Shown piece by piece: positions 18,018 through 25,648 of a DNA stretch of 47,652 nucleotides; the first letter of the stretch is position 1, and each line of letters opens with the position of its first letter. The notes under the pieces are model-generated. The model did no database searches. It had not been told where the DNA came from and saw nothing but the letters and a program-made list of their open reading frames with translations. This DNA is from Bacteroidota bacterium. Lineage in GTDB: Bacteria > Bacteroidota > Bacteroidia > Palsa-948. The DNA lies in NCBI GenBank assembly GCA_003164895.1, contig PLUL01000075.1, positions 1 through 47,652 of the forward strand, given 5' to 3'. The position numbers were made by a program, and so were the translations under genes.

Positions 18018-19310
18018 TTATTCGAGATTCTTTTTCAAATCCTTTGGCAAATAATATTTTCCGTTCAAAAATATGCCTTCAACTTTTGTTATTGCCTCAA
18101 TGTCAATTAAAGGATTTGCGGAAAGCAAAATCAAGTTGGCATCTTTATTTGTTTCTACACTACCCCACTTACCATCTTGCTTTAAATATCTGGCAGCATT
18201 AATAGTTGCCGCTTGTAAAATCTGATAATTGCTCAATCCTGCTCTTTTATAAATCTTCATTTCCTCAATCATTTCAAAACCCGGCACTTCATACAATCCT
18301 CCTGCATCCAAACCAATGAGCAATCCTACATTATTATCGGCAATTAATTTTAATGCTTTTAATTGTTTTTCCTGCGTGATTTTATACTCCGCTTTATCTT
18401 TTGCTATTTTTTCTTCGCCTGCTTTTTTAATGTCATCGGCAATGGATTTACTCCATTTTTGTTTTACTGAATCCTCAATAAGTTCCATTCCAAATCTTTT
18501 TTTCATTTCATCTTCCGAAAGTTCATGATACGCTATTTGATACCAATCCATTGTTGGGCAGTGATATACATTATTTTTCTTTGTAAGAGTCAGCGTGGAC
18601 TGATAATATTCCATTCCCTTATCGTAAGCAGATGCTATACCGCCCATGTGTTCAATGGAATTGTAACCGCTTTGCAAAACATATTCAAGCGAAACGCATT
18701 TAGGCAGATGCCCGCACACAGGCATATTATATTTTTTTGCATTCAGCATAATTGCCGCAAACGACGCCGAATCATTCACATAAAGTATTTTAACAAAATC
18801 AAATCCCTCGGCTTTGTATTTACCAATCATGCTATCAGCAACCGAATTGGAAATAATTTTTTTCGTCAAAACAGGCGGAGCTGATAAATATAAATTAGGA
18901 ACGGGAGCATCCGTCATCTTTCGGTATTCCAAATGCTCATTGTTGCCTTGCATAGAACGCAAGGTGGTTACGCCCGACATAATATTTAAAGTAAAATAGT
19001 TTTTTATCTCTTTCTTTTCGGGCAAGTGGCAGTGCATATCAGCCATGCCGGGCATAATGTATTTACCTGTGCCGTTAATTACCTTGGCATTTGTTTTAAG
19101 TTCTTTGGCAGCAGCATCTTTACCAATAAAAGTGATTATGCCTTTGCTGATGCACACCATTTGGTGCTCTTGCGCAGAGGGCTGAATCATGGTAACCACT
19201 CCAATATCGCGGATGATGACATCTGCATTTATAATTTGCTCCGGTGTTTGAGCAAGGCATTGCAAACTTGCGGCAAGAGCAATAAAGCCAATACTTATTT
19301 TGGTTTTCAT
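18018..19310 (-). CDS. Secreted metal-dependent amidohydrolase
   Basis: A 430-residue protein from the ATG at 19310; a TTG further upstream is unlikely because the signal peptide starts MKTKISIGFIALAASLQCLA and ends at AQ. The fold is the imidazolonepropionase/prolidase-like amidohydrolase barrel. GMADMHCHLPE gives the HxH metal pair (H93, H95), GFDFVKILY holds the likely carboxylated Lys, VCGHLPK and SIEHMGG give the other His ligands, and LIGLDAGG gives the catalytic Asp. These enzymes hydrolyse cyclic amides or dipeptides; the substrate cannot be predicted. It is convergent with the ABC gene and lies 33 nt after the T9SS repeat protein. Confidence 0.87.
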   Translation of the reverse strand: MKTKISIGFIALAASLQCLAQTPEQIINADVIIRDIGVVTMIQPSAQEHQMVCISKGIITFIGKDAAAKELKTNAKVINGTGKYIMPGMADMHCHLPEKKEIKNYFTLNIMSGVTTLRSMQGNNEHLEYRKMTDAPVPNLYLSAPPVLTKKIISNSVADSMIGKYKAEGFDFVKILYVNDSASFAAIMLNAKKYNMPVCGHLPKCVSLEYVLQSGYNSIEHMGGIASAYDKGMEYYQSTLTLTKKNNVYHCPTMDWYQIAYHELSEDEMKKRFGMELIEDSVKQKWSKSIADDIKKAGEEKIAKDKAEYKITQEKQLKALKLIADNNVGLLIGLDAGGLYEVPGFEMIEEMKIYKRAGLSNYQILQAATINAARYLKQDGKWGSVETNKDANLILLSANPLIDIEAITKVEGIFLNGKYYLPKDLKKNLE

Positions 19311-19343
19311 TAGCTGTGTTTGTTTAAGAAAAAGCAAGGAAGT

Positions 19344-21614
19344 TTACTTATTTATCACAATTTTTTTTGTTGCTATCCCCTCGCTTGTTTTTAATTGCAG
19401 GAAGTAAATGCCATTCTTAGCTTCGCTCAAATTAATTGACAATGGAGAATTGATAATTGACAATTTCTCATACACTTTTTCACCAAGTAAAGTATAAATT
19501 GATAATTGATAATTATTAATTGACAATTGTCCATTATCCATTTGTATTGTGAAACTTCCGTTGTTTGGATTGGGAGAAACGGAAATATTAATTGTGTTAT
19601 TAATTTCATTTACTCCTCCAATACCAACCCTATAAACATTAGAGCGCGACGAGTTCAAACTTATTGTATTAGTGTAAGGGTTTTTGGGATTTACAATAGC
19701 TGCCATGCAGTTAAATCCCAATGCATCTACACGCCAATTTCCATTTGGGTAGCTGGTGTAATTGGGATCGGTAGTTGAAGTACTTGCCACATTTGCTATA
19801 ACATGCCAGTTGCCGGTATTGTTATCGTCTCTTTTAAAAGAATATCCTGTTGGAAGATTAACATTTGCACTGTCAACATAAGCTGTCCATGAAAAATTAG
19901 CACCATTTGCCTGAATAAATATGGACTTAACACAAGGACTTTTTGCACTGATATTGCCGCAGGTATCGCGCACTGCTAATCTATATTTCCAACTTGAAAT
20001 TTTTGGATTACCACCATTGGGTCCACCAATGCCGAATGCGGTATCTGTAAACATGCTTAAAGAATTTTTGCTTACCGCTCCTATACGCAGGTAGTGAGTA
20101 GAAATAACATCGTAGCGATACACAATGAAACTATCCGCACTTGTATTTATGTATGGAGTTTTATCCCAAAAGATATCATTGTATTGCGAAAGTGAATCCA
20201 CCGTGATAGCGCATATGGATGGAGCAGTTGGTTCTGAAAGAGAAGCAATGGTAATTGTATTTGATGCGCTGCCATTCATATCACTAACAGTTACAGTGTA
20301 AGTTGTGGCGCATAATCCGGTGGCTGTAGCAGTTGTTTGTACGGGAGAAGTGCTCCACGAATAAGTGAATGGAGATGTGCCGCCCGTTACACTTGTACTT
20401 GCTGAACCATTGCACTGATTTAAACAAATTGGATTGCCCACCATTGCCGCAGACACACTAATATCATAAAGCTTAAAGATTACTCCATCATCGTTTGCAC
20501 CGCCTTTGGATGTCATTCCATAGAGAATACCTCCTACAGAAATTAGAGAGCCATAAGGACGACTTCCGTAAAAATGATTTCCAACTGGACAATTAAAATT
20601 GAACAGATTTAAATATCCGGTTCCATCGGGCTTTATTTTAAAGACTGTACCACTATCAATTCCTACTGCACCTCCTTGATAGGTCATCCCGTACAAAAAA
20701 GTTCCTCCAGCAACAAGCGAGCCCCAAGGGAAACTTCCATTCGTATTGTTGAAGTCAAGCAGATTTAAATACCCGCTTCCATCTGGCTTTATTTTAAATA
20801 TGTTTCCACTACTGTTTGTTCCGCCACTTAACGTCATTCCATAGAGAAAGGTTCCATCAGAAATAAGAGTGCCGGTAGTAGGATATGCCCCGTTTGCACC
20901 TGCAAAATCAAGCAGGTTGGCATAACCGGTACCGTTGGGCTTTATTTTAAAGACGACTCCCATATTATTTGCACCACCCTGATTGGTCATTCCATAGAGA
21001 AAAGTGCCGTCATAAAACAGAGTGCCATAAGGTTTGCTTCCGTTGGCTGTGCCCGCAAAATCAAGTAGCTTGGAATATCCAGTTCCATTAGGCATTATTT
21101 TAAAAATAGTTCCCAAAACGTTTATGCCACCGCCATAAGTCATTCCATAAAGAAAAGTGCCGTCAGAAATAAGATTGCCATTAGGATAACTTCCGTTTGC
21201 GTTTGCCGTATCCATATCCATCAACTTGGCATATCCTGTTCCATTGGGCATTATTTTAAAGACGGTTCCGAAACTATATGTGCCACCATTTACCGTCATA
21301 CCATAAAGAAAGGTGCCGTCAGAAAAAAGAGAACCGGTAGGATACGCTCCGTTTGCTCCTGCAAAATCAAGCAACTTAGAATATCCGGTTCCATCGGGTT
21401 TTATTTTAAAAATGGTTCCCTTGTTGTTTGCACCGCCCGTATTTGTCATTCCGTAGAGAAATGCTCCCACAGAAATTAAGTCTCCATTAGGATTGCTTCC
21501 ATTTGCTGTGCCTGCAAAATCGTAGAGTTTGGTGTATTGGGCAAAACAGTTGAAAGTTAAAAGTTGCAAATTAAAAGTTAAAATGCAAACTGCAGGAAGT
21601 AAAAAATTTTTCAT
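19344..21614 (-). CDS. T9SS-exported protein with seven GloVer-type repeats and a C-terminal sorting domain
   Basis: A 756-residue secreted protein. After a signal peptide (1-25, ending FAQ) come seven repeats of about 50 residues, each with a core like SDGTFLYGMT then GG..N..GTIFKIKPDGTGY (the Gloeo/Verruco TIGR03803 type), spanning about 27-385. A SprB-like segment follows (about 390-460: GGTSPFTYSWS, GLCATTYTVTVSD), then a fibronectin-like region (about 470-650). The C-terminus VSPNPNNGSF ... LGEKVYEK ... NGIYFLQLKT ... KKIVINK is a type A T9SS sorting domain. The protein is therefore probably released or attached at the cell surface. Its function is unknown; the repeats may form a propeller. 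The sorting domain and signal peptide carry low-complexity repeat words. Confidence 0.87.
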   Translation of the reverse strand: MKNFLLPAVCILTFNLQLLTFNCFAQYTKLYDFAGTANGSNPNGDLISVGAFLYGMTNTGGANNKGTIFKIKPDGTGYSKLLDFAGANGAYPTGSLFSDGTFLYGMTVNGGTYSFGTVFKIMPNGTGYAKLMDMDTANANGSYPNGNLISDGTFLYGMTYGGGINVLGTIFKIMPNGTGYSKLLDFAGTANGSKPYGTLFYDGTFLYGMTNQGGANNMGVVFKIKPNGTGYANLLDFAGANGAYPTTGTLISDGTFLYGMTLSGGTNSSGNIFKIKPDGSGYLNLLDFNNTNGSFPWGSLVAGGTFLYGMTYQGGAVGIDSGTVFKIKPDGTGYLNLFNFNCPVGNHFYGSRPYGSLISVGGILYGMTSKGGANDDGVIFKLYDISVSAAMVGNPICLNQCNGSASTSVTGGTSPFTYSWSTSPVQTTATATGLCATTYTVTVSDMNGSASNTITIASLSEPTAPSICAITVDSLSQYNDIFWDKTPYINTSADSFIVYRYDVISTHYLRIGAVSKNSLSMFTDTAFGIGGPNGGNPKISSWKYRLAVRDTCGNISAKSPCVKSIFIQANGANFSWTAYVDSANVNLPTGYSFKRDDNNTGNWHVIANVASTSTTDPNYTSYPNGNWRVDALGFNCMAAIVNPKNPYTNTISLNSSRSNVYRVGIGGVNEINNTINISVSPNPNNGSFTIQMDNGQLSINNYQLSIYTLLGEKVYEKLSIINSPLSINLSEAKNGIYFLQLKTSEGIATKKIVINK

Positions 21615-21667
21615 AGTAAATTAATTTTAATAATAAATTTCTTTAGGTGGGGAAAGAAATACGAGAG

Positions 21668-21712
21668 CAAAGGTAACAAAAAGGTTTACGGTTTTTGGTA
21701 ACAGTAAACCTT
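21668..21712 (-). promoter_or_regulatory. Candidate promoter with inverted repeat for the T9SS repeat protein
   Basis: Read on the minus strand, TACCTTTG (21675-21668) matches the -7 consensus TAnnTTTG. Directly upstream is a perfect 9-bp inverted repeat, AAGGTTTAC (21681-21689) and GTAAACCTT (21704-21712), with a 14-nt spacer. It lies where the -33 element would be, so it may be an operator. No good -33 TTTG is seen. Confidence 0.4.
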
Positions 21713-21835
21713 ATTAACAAACTTCTTGCTTTTCGCTCTTCAACACGAGAAAGGTACTTTCCTCAATAATATAAGGCAAAGAAAAAAATATGGTCTTTTG
21801 CCCATTGCTTTCCCGATCACAGAAAATATGAAATG

Positions 21836-21843
21836 TATTTTTG
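21836..21843 (+). promoter_or_regulatory. Candidate -7 element upstream of the SCO1-family gene
   Basis: TATTTTTG (21836-21843) matches TAnnTTTG and lies 33 nt before the ATG at 21877. No -33 element was found at the usual spacing, so support is weak. Confidence 0.35.
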
Positions 21844-21876
21844 CGTAAGTTCGCGCATATTATATTTTGTGCTTGT

Positions 21877-22569
21877 ATGAAAAAACGGATTCTTCTTTTT
21901 ACCATTCTTTTAGTTCCCTCGCTTATTTATCTGTTTATGTCCACGGGATCGCATCACTTTATGCATCTTCCTATTTATTATCCTGAAGACGTAAAAAAAA
22001 TTATGGTTGAAGGAAAAGAAAGAACAGATACCGTTTATCACACCATTCCTCCTTTCAAATTTATTGATCAGAATGGAGATACCATAACACAAAAAAACTT
22101 TGAGAATAAAATTTATGTTGCTAATTTCTTTTTCACCACTTGTCCTTCCATTTGTCCTAAAATGATGTTCCAGATGGAGCGCGTAAATGCAGTAACACAA
22201 AAAACTCCCGGGTTTATGATGATTTCTCACACCGTAAATCCTGCACACGACAGCGTTGCGGTTCTTGCCAAATACGCTCAACTTGTTCATGCCGATCCTA
22301 AAAAATGGATGCTGGTAACAGGAAATAAAAAAGATATTTACGATCTTGCCATTGACGGTTACAAACTTGCAGTGGGCGAGGATGTGCGCGCACCCGGAGG
22401 ATTTCTGCACAGCGAAATGATGGTGCTGGTGGATGACAGCAAACGCATCCGCGGATATTATGACGGAACGGATTCTTCGCAGGTTGATAAACTCATGCAC
22501 GATATTAAAATGCTCCGTGCCGAATTTGAAACCAAAAGAACTGACCAAGACTTAATTCAAAAACACTAA
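21877..22569 (+). CDS. SCO1/SenC family copper chaperone
   Basis: A 230-residue protein from the ATG at 21877; an upstream TTG gives no sensible leader. An N-terminal membrane anchor (MKKRILLFTILLVPSLIYLF) holds a thioredoxin-like domain outside the membrane. Copper ligands are C89 and C93 (TTCPSICPKM) and H178 (GFLHSEMMVLVD). SCO1 proteins deliver copper to the CuA site of cytochrome c oxidase or act as thiol reductases. The DUF420 gene 3 nt downstream supports a respiratory-oxidase assembly role, since these two are often neighbours of oxidase genes. The oxidase subunits themselves are not in the window. Confidence 0.93.
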   Translation: MKKRILLFTILLVPSLIYLFMSTGSHHFMHLPIYYPEDVKKIMVEGKERTDTVYHTIPPFKFIDQNGDTITQKNFENKIYVANFFFTTCPSICPKMMFQMERVNAVTQKTPGFMMISHTVNPAHDSVAVLAKYAQLVHADPKKWMLVTGNKKDIYDLAIDGYKLAVGEDVRAPGGFLHSEMMVLVDDSKRIRGYYDGTDSSQVDKLMHDIKMLRAEFETKRTDQDLIQKH

Positions 22570-22572
22570 CCG

Positions 22573-23103
22573 ATGAGTGACAAAACAATTTTCAGAATCA
22601 TTCTATCTATTTCAGCATTTGTTGTTATAGCAGTTGTAATTCTTAATCAAAAAATTCTTCCGCGACCTGAGATAACGCCTTCGTTTGTATTTTTTCTTCC
22701 AAAACTAAATGCCATGATCAATGGAACCTGCAGCGTACTATTGCTGCTCTCATTCTATTTTATAAGGAAGAAGCAAGTTTCCATTCACAAGAAAATTAAC
22801 ATCGCTGCTTTTATTCTTTCATCTCTTTTTCTGGTCTTTTATATTATCTATCACTGGATGGCAAATGAAACTTCATTTCCGGCGAACAATCCATTACGAC
22901 CTGTATATCTTGTCATTCTTATTTCTCATATCATTCTTGCTGCGGTTGTGTTGCCACTTATCCTTATTTCATTTCACCGAGGATTAAAGATGCAGGTGGA
23001 AAAACATAAAAAAATAGTTCGATGGAGTTTTCCAATATGGTTATATGTTACCATCACCGGCGTTATTGTTTACCTGATGATTTCTCCTTATTATTCATTT
23101 TAG
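22573..23103 (+). CDS. DUF420 membrane protein (CtaM/YozB-like)
   Basis: A 176-residue protein with about five membrane helices: IILSISAFVVIAVVIL, LNAMINGTCSVLLLLSFYF, NIAAFILSSLFLVFYIIYHW, VYLVILISHIILAAVVLPLI and WLYVTITGVIVYLMI. Conserved His residues (IYHW, ISHI, FHRG) match the DUF420 pattern. The family includes CtaM/YozB of Firmicutes, needed for activity of haem-copper oxidases. It begins 3 nt after the SCO1-family stop, so the two are almost certainly translated from one mRNA. Confidence 0.88.
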   Translation: MSDKTIFRIILSISAFVVIAVVILNQKILPRPEITPSFVFFLPKLNAMINGTCSVLLLLSFYFIRKKQVSIHKKINIAAFILSSLFLVFYIIYHWMANETSFPANNPLRPVYLVILISHIILAAVVLPLILISFHRGLKMQVEKHKKIVRWSFPIWLYVTITGVIVYLMISPYYSF

Positions 23104-23466
23104 TTTTCTTCCCACTCAAAATATTTTTCTTTGCCTGAATAGAGGCAAAACAGAGAAATAAACCTGATGCGCATCATATAAACTCATCGCCAAAATTCCT
23201 TTCACTTTTTTATCAATCAGGTTTTATTGTATTGAAATAGTTGTTATATTCGCGTCCATTTTTACATAGGGAACTGATAACAATCATAGCACACATATTT
23301 AAACATAATTATTTTCGCGCAATAATTTAAACTTAATAATTAATTAACTGTCCAAATTCAGCAAAAACATTAATAGTACGATTATATCAATTTAACATTA
23401 AGATTATAGTTACAGAATAGTTTTACAAAAAAGAAAATTAAATTAACAAACAACAATCAACAAACA
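23104..23466. other. Long AT-rich leader upstream of the phasin cluster
   Basis: A 363-bp gene-free stretch. The last 200 bp are very rich in A, T and AAC words, and the final 30 nt (AACAAACAACAATCAACAAA) lack a Shine-Dalgarno site, as is common in Bacteroidota. AAACCTGAT (23160-23168) and ATCAGGTTT (23215-23223) are complementary over a 46-nt loop. TATATTCG (23245-23252) is a weak -7 candidate. I cannot assign a promoter securely. Confidence 0.45.
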
Positions 23467-24078
23467 ATGGAAACGAAAACAAACAACACCTACGAAAAAG
23501 CTGAGAGGATCAAAAAGAACATTACCAGCTTTGCTGAAAAATCAAAAGAAACTATCCGCGAACTGATTGGAGCCACTTCAAAACAAATGGAGAACGCAAT
23601 GGACAGCAATTCGAAAATGTTTAACTCCATGAAAAAACAATTCGACAGCCAACATGTGGATGGAAAAGTTGCCGATACCGTTAAACATACATTTGTGAAA
23701 TCACTTGAACTGGCAGAAGATACTTATGATGCAATTGTAAATTCTTATACCCGCCAGATGAAACACACGGTGGATTTCAACACGCGACTTGTAGATGCAG
23801 TAAAGGAATCAAATCCTAAAAACGCTGACAAGTTTTTGGAATTGATCCAGGAAAACTTTGAAAGCTCTCAGGAGTTAAACAATAAAAACACCAAGGAGAT
23901 TTTGGAGTTTTACAATAAGCACACCAACCTTACACTTAACTTCAACAAAACATTTTCTGATAATGTAAATGCGCAAGTGGAAGCTATGTTGCAGATGCAA
24001 AGCAAAAGTTTTGACAAATTCACAAATTGGGCAACTGATTGGTGGAAACAAGGAACTACTGAAAAAGAAAGAGTTTAA
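23467..24078 (+). CDS. Phasin-like protein, copy 1
   Basis: A 203-residue soluble, highly helical, Lys/Asn-rich protein without signal peptide. Amphipathic stretches such as AERIKKNITSFAEKSKETI and LELIQENFESSQELNNKNTK fit a phasin, the small proteins that coat polyhydroxyalkanoate granules. It is clearly paralogous to the protein at 24886-25536: both have LNFNK-type then FNKTF/FNKSF, then a MQSKS or LQSKG word and a Trp-rich end (NWATDWWKQG here, NWVSNWWQKG there). The assignment rests on composition plus the PHA synthase and reductase genes downstream. It leads the cluster after a 363-bp leader. Confidence 0.72.
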   Translation: METKTNNTYEKAERIKKNITSFAEKSKETIRELIGATSKQMENAMDSNSKMFNSMKKQFDSQHVDGKVADTVKHTFVKSLELAEDTYDAIVNSYTRQMKHTVDFNTRLVDAVKESNPKNADKFLELIQENFESSQELNNKNTKEILEFYNKHTNLTLNFNKTFSDNVNAQVEAMLQMQSKSFDKFTNWATDWWKQGTTEKERV

Positions 24079-24140
24079 TAAATCAAACACAGAATCAAGA
24101 TAAAAAAAATATAAATTAATTTAACAATCAAAAAACAAAA

Positions 24141-24824
24141 ATGGAAACACAATTCGCAGAAACAGCAGAACGAGTTCAGGATGCAATCAAACAAACTTCC
24201 GAACTTTTTACAAAAACCACCGCATCGTTGATGGAATCTTACAACAAGCAACTCAACACCGGTTATGAATTTTACAAGAAGTTGGTTGAAACCGCTCAGC
24301 ACGATGGAAAAACAAAATTTGCTGACATGATTAAAGAAAGCACAGCTTCTTATCAAAAAGCAATCAACAGCACGTTGAACATGTCGAAAGAAATTACAGA
24401 GAAAACATTTTCTGTTTTTACCGAAAACGAATGGTCTCCGCTTTCTAAAAAAAGTGCTGATGCCATTCTGAATATTTTCACCAAGCAAGCAGAACAAAGC
24501 CGTGATTTCGGAACACAGTTCTTAAACTCTTTGAAAATTGAAGATGTACTTTCATCTGAAACATTCAAAAAACAATCGGCTCGATTTAACGAACTAATGC
24601 GCGACAGCATCAAAAGTTCAGAAACCGCTATCAAAGAATTGATTGCAGCGTATAACGAACAGTCAACTTTCACTCAGGAAGCGACTAAAAAATTAATGAA
24701 TAACATTCAACAGCAAACTGACGCTCTTGCAAAAACACACGCAAAGTTTACTGAAGAACTGATGCATACTTTAAACGGAAAGAAAGCATCAACTGAGACA
24801 AAACAAACAAACAAAAGAAAATAA
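24141..24824 (+). CDS. Phasin-like protein, copy 2 (divergent)
   Basis: A 227-residue helical protein with heptad-like patterns, for example AERVQDAIKQTSELFTKTTA, and LMESYNKQLNTGYEFYKKLV. It has no signal peptide or membrane segment, and its C-terminus is Lys/Thr-rich (KASTETKQTNKRK). Length, composition and location match phasins, but it lacks the Trp-rich C-terminal motif of its two neighbours. It lies 62 nt after copy 1 and 61 nt before copy 3. Granule binding is inferred from context; another PHA-associated helical protein is possible. Confidence 0.68.
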   Translation: METQFAETAERVQDAIKQTSELFTKTTASLMESYNKQLNTGYEFYKKLVETAQHDGKTKFADMIKESTASYQKAINSTLNMSKEITEKTFSVFTENEWSPLSKKSADAILNIFTKQAEQSRDFGTQFLNSLKIEDVLSSETFKKQSARFNELMRDSIKSSETAIKELIAAYNEQSTFTQEATKKLMNNIQQQTDALAKTHAKFTEELMHTLNGKKASTETKQTNKRK

Positions 24825-24870
24825 GGAATAAGTTATAGGCATAAGGAAAAACTCCTTATGCCTTATTCCT
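24824..24870. repeat. Strong hairpin between phasin-like genes 2 and 3
   Basis: AGGCATAAGGA (24837-24847) pairs perfectly with TCCTTATGCCT (24853-24863) around an AAAAC loop. Outer arms AGGAATA (24824-24830) and TATTCCT (24864-24870) extend it across an asymmetric 6-nt bulge. No T-tract follows, so it is not a standard terminator. It may stabilise or process the mRNA, or be a dispersed palindromic repeat. It begins at the last base of gene 2 and ends 15 nt before the next ATG. Confidence 0.75.
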
Positions 24871-24885
24871 AAATCTCATTTAGTA

Positions 24886-25536
24886 ATGGCAACAAAAACA
24901 AAAAAAGGTTCTGCTCCGAAGGAATCTACACATGCAAAAGAAGCAAAGTATGCTTTCTCGGAACAAATTGAAATGCTCAAAGAGCAATTAGACGGAGCAA
25001 CTAAAAATGCAAAGGAGCACATTCGCACCATCATCGCTTCATGCAACGGCAGCTATGAAAAAGCAATTGATGCAAACAAAAAATATGTTGGCGAGTTGCG
25101 TGAGCAATTAAAAGGTCAGCATATTGACACCGCTTTCTTTGATGAAATCACCAACGCATTTGCCAGTTCCCTTGAAGTATCGGACGATGTGATTGATACC
25201 ATCATTGATTCGCACATGCGCAGAACAAACCGCATCGTGGAGTATCACAGAAAAAATCTGGAAGTGCTTAGTAAAGCATATTCTACCGATAAAGTGAGCT
25301 TTGAGGATTTCCTGAAATTATTTCAGAAAAACTTTGAAGAGAGCATTGAACATTCCACACAGGATTTGAAAAAAGTGGTGGACATGTACAACAGGCACAT
25401 GAATCTATCGGTAAACTTTAATAAAAGTTTTGCCAAAAGCATCAATTCGCAAATTGATACCATGGTAAAACTTCAGTCAAAAGGTTTAGACGCTTACAAC
25501 AACTGGGTTTCTAACTGGTGGCAAAAAGGAAAATAA
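24886..25536 (+). CDS. Phasin-like protein, copy 3
   Basis: A 216-residue helical protein. The first 25 residues are Lys/Ala-rich (KTKKGSAPKESTHAKEAK), then amphipathic helices run to a Trp-rich end, AYNNWVSNWWQKGK. It aligns along most of its length with copy 1 at 23467: an FLKLFQKNFEESIEHS / FLELIQENFESSQELN match, then MYNRHMNLSVNFNKSF / FYNKHTNLTLNFNKTF. This is a tandem paralogue. It is followed by a strong terminator and then by the PHA synthase gene, consistent with a granule-coat role. Confidence 0.72.
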   Translation: MATKTKKGSAPKESTHAKEAKYAFSEQIEMLKEQLDGATKNAKEHIRTIIASCNGSYEKAIDANKKYVGELREQLKGQHIDTAFFDEITNAFASSLEVSDDVIDTIIDSHMRRTNRIVEYHRKNLEVLSKAYSTDKVSFEDFLKLFQKNFEESIEHSTQDLKKVVDMYNRHMNLSVNFNKSFAKSINSQIDTMVKLQSKGLDAYNNWVSNWWQKGK

Positions 25537-25571
25537 AAAGAATTATTTCCTTATGATAACAAAATAAAACA

Positions 25572-25604
25572 AAAAACTCTGATAAATCAACTATCAGAGT
25601 TTTT
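25572..25604 (+). terminator. Intrinsic terminator between phasin and PHA synthase genes
   Basis: AAAAACTCTGATA (25572-25584) pairs perfectly with TATCAGAGTTTTT (25592-25604) around a 7-nt loop, continuing into a T-rich tail (to 25610). It lies 35 nt after the phasin 3 stop and 45 nt before the synthase ATG. It would make the phasin message more abundant than the synthase message, unless the synthase has its own promoter. Confidence 0.9.
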
Positions 25605-25648
25605 TGTTTTCTGTCCGAAGATATTTTTCGGAATAAAACTTTCATACT

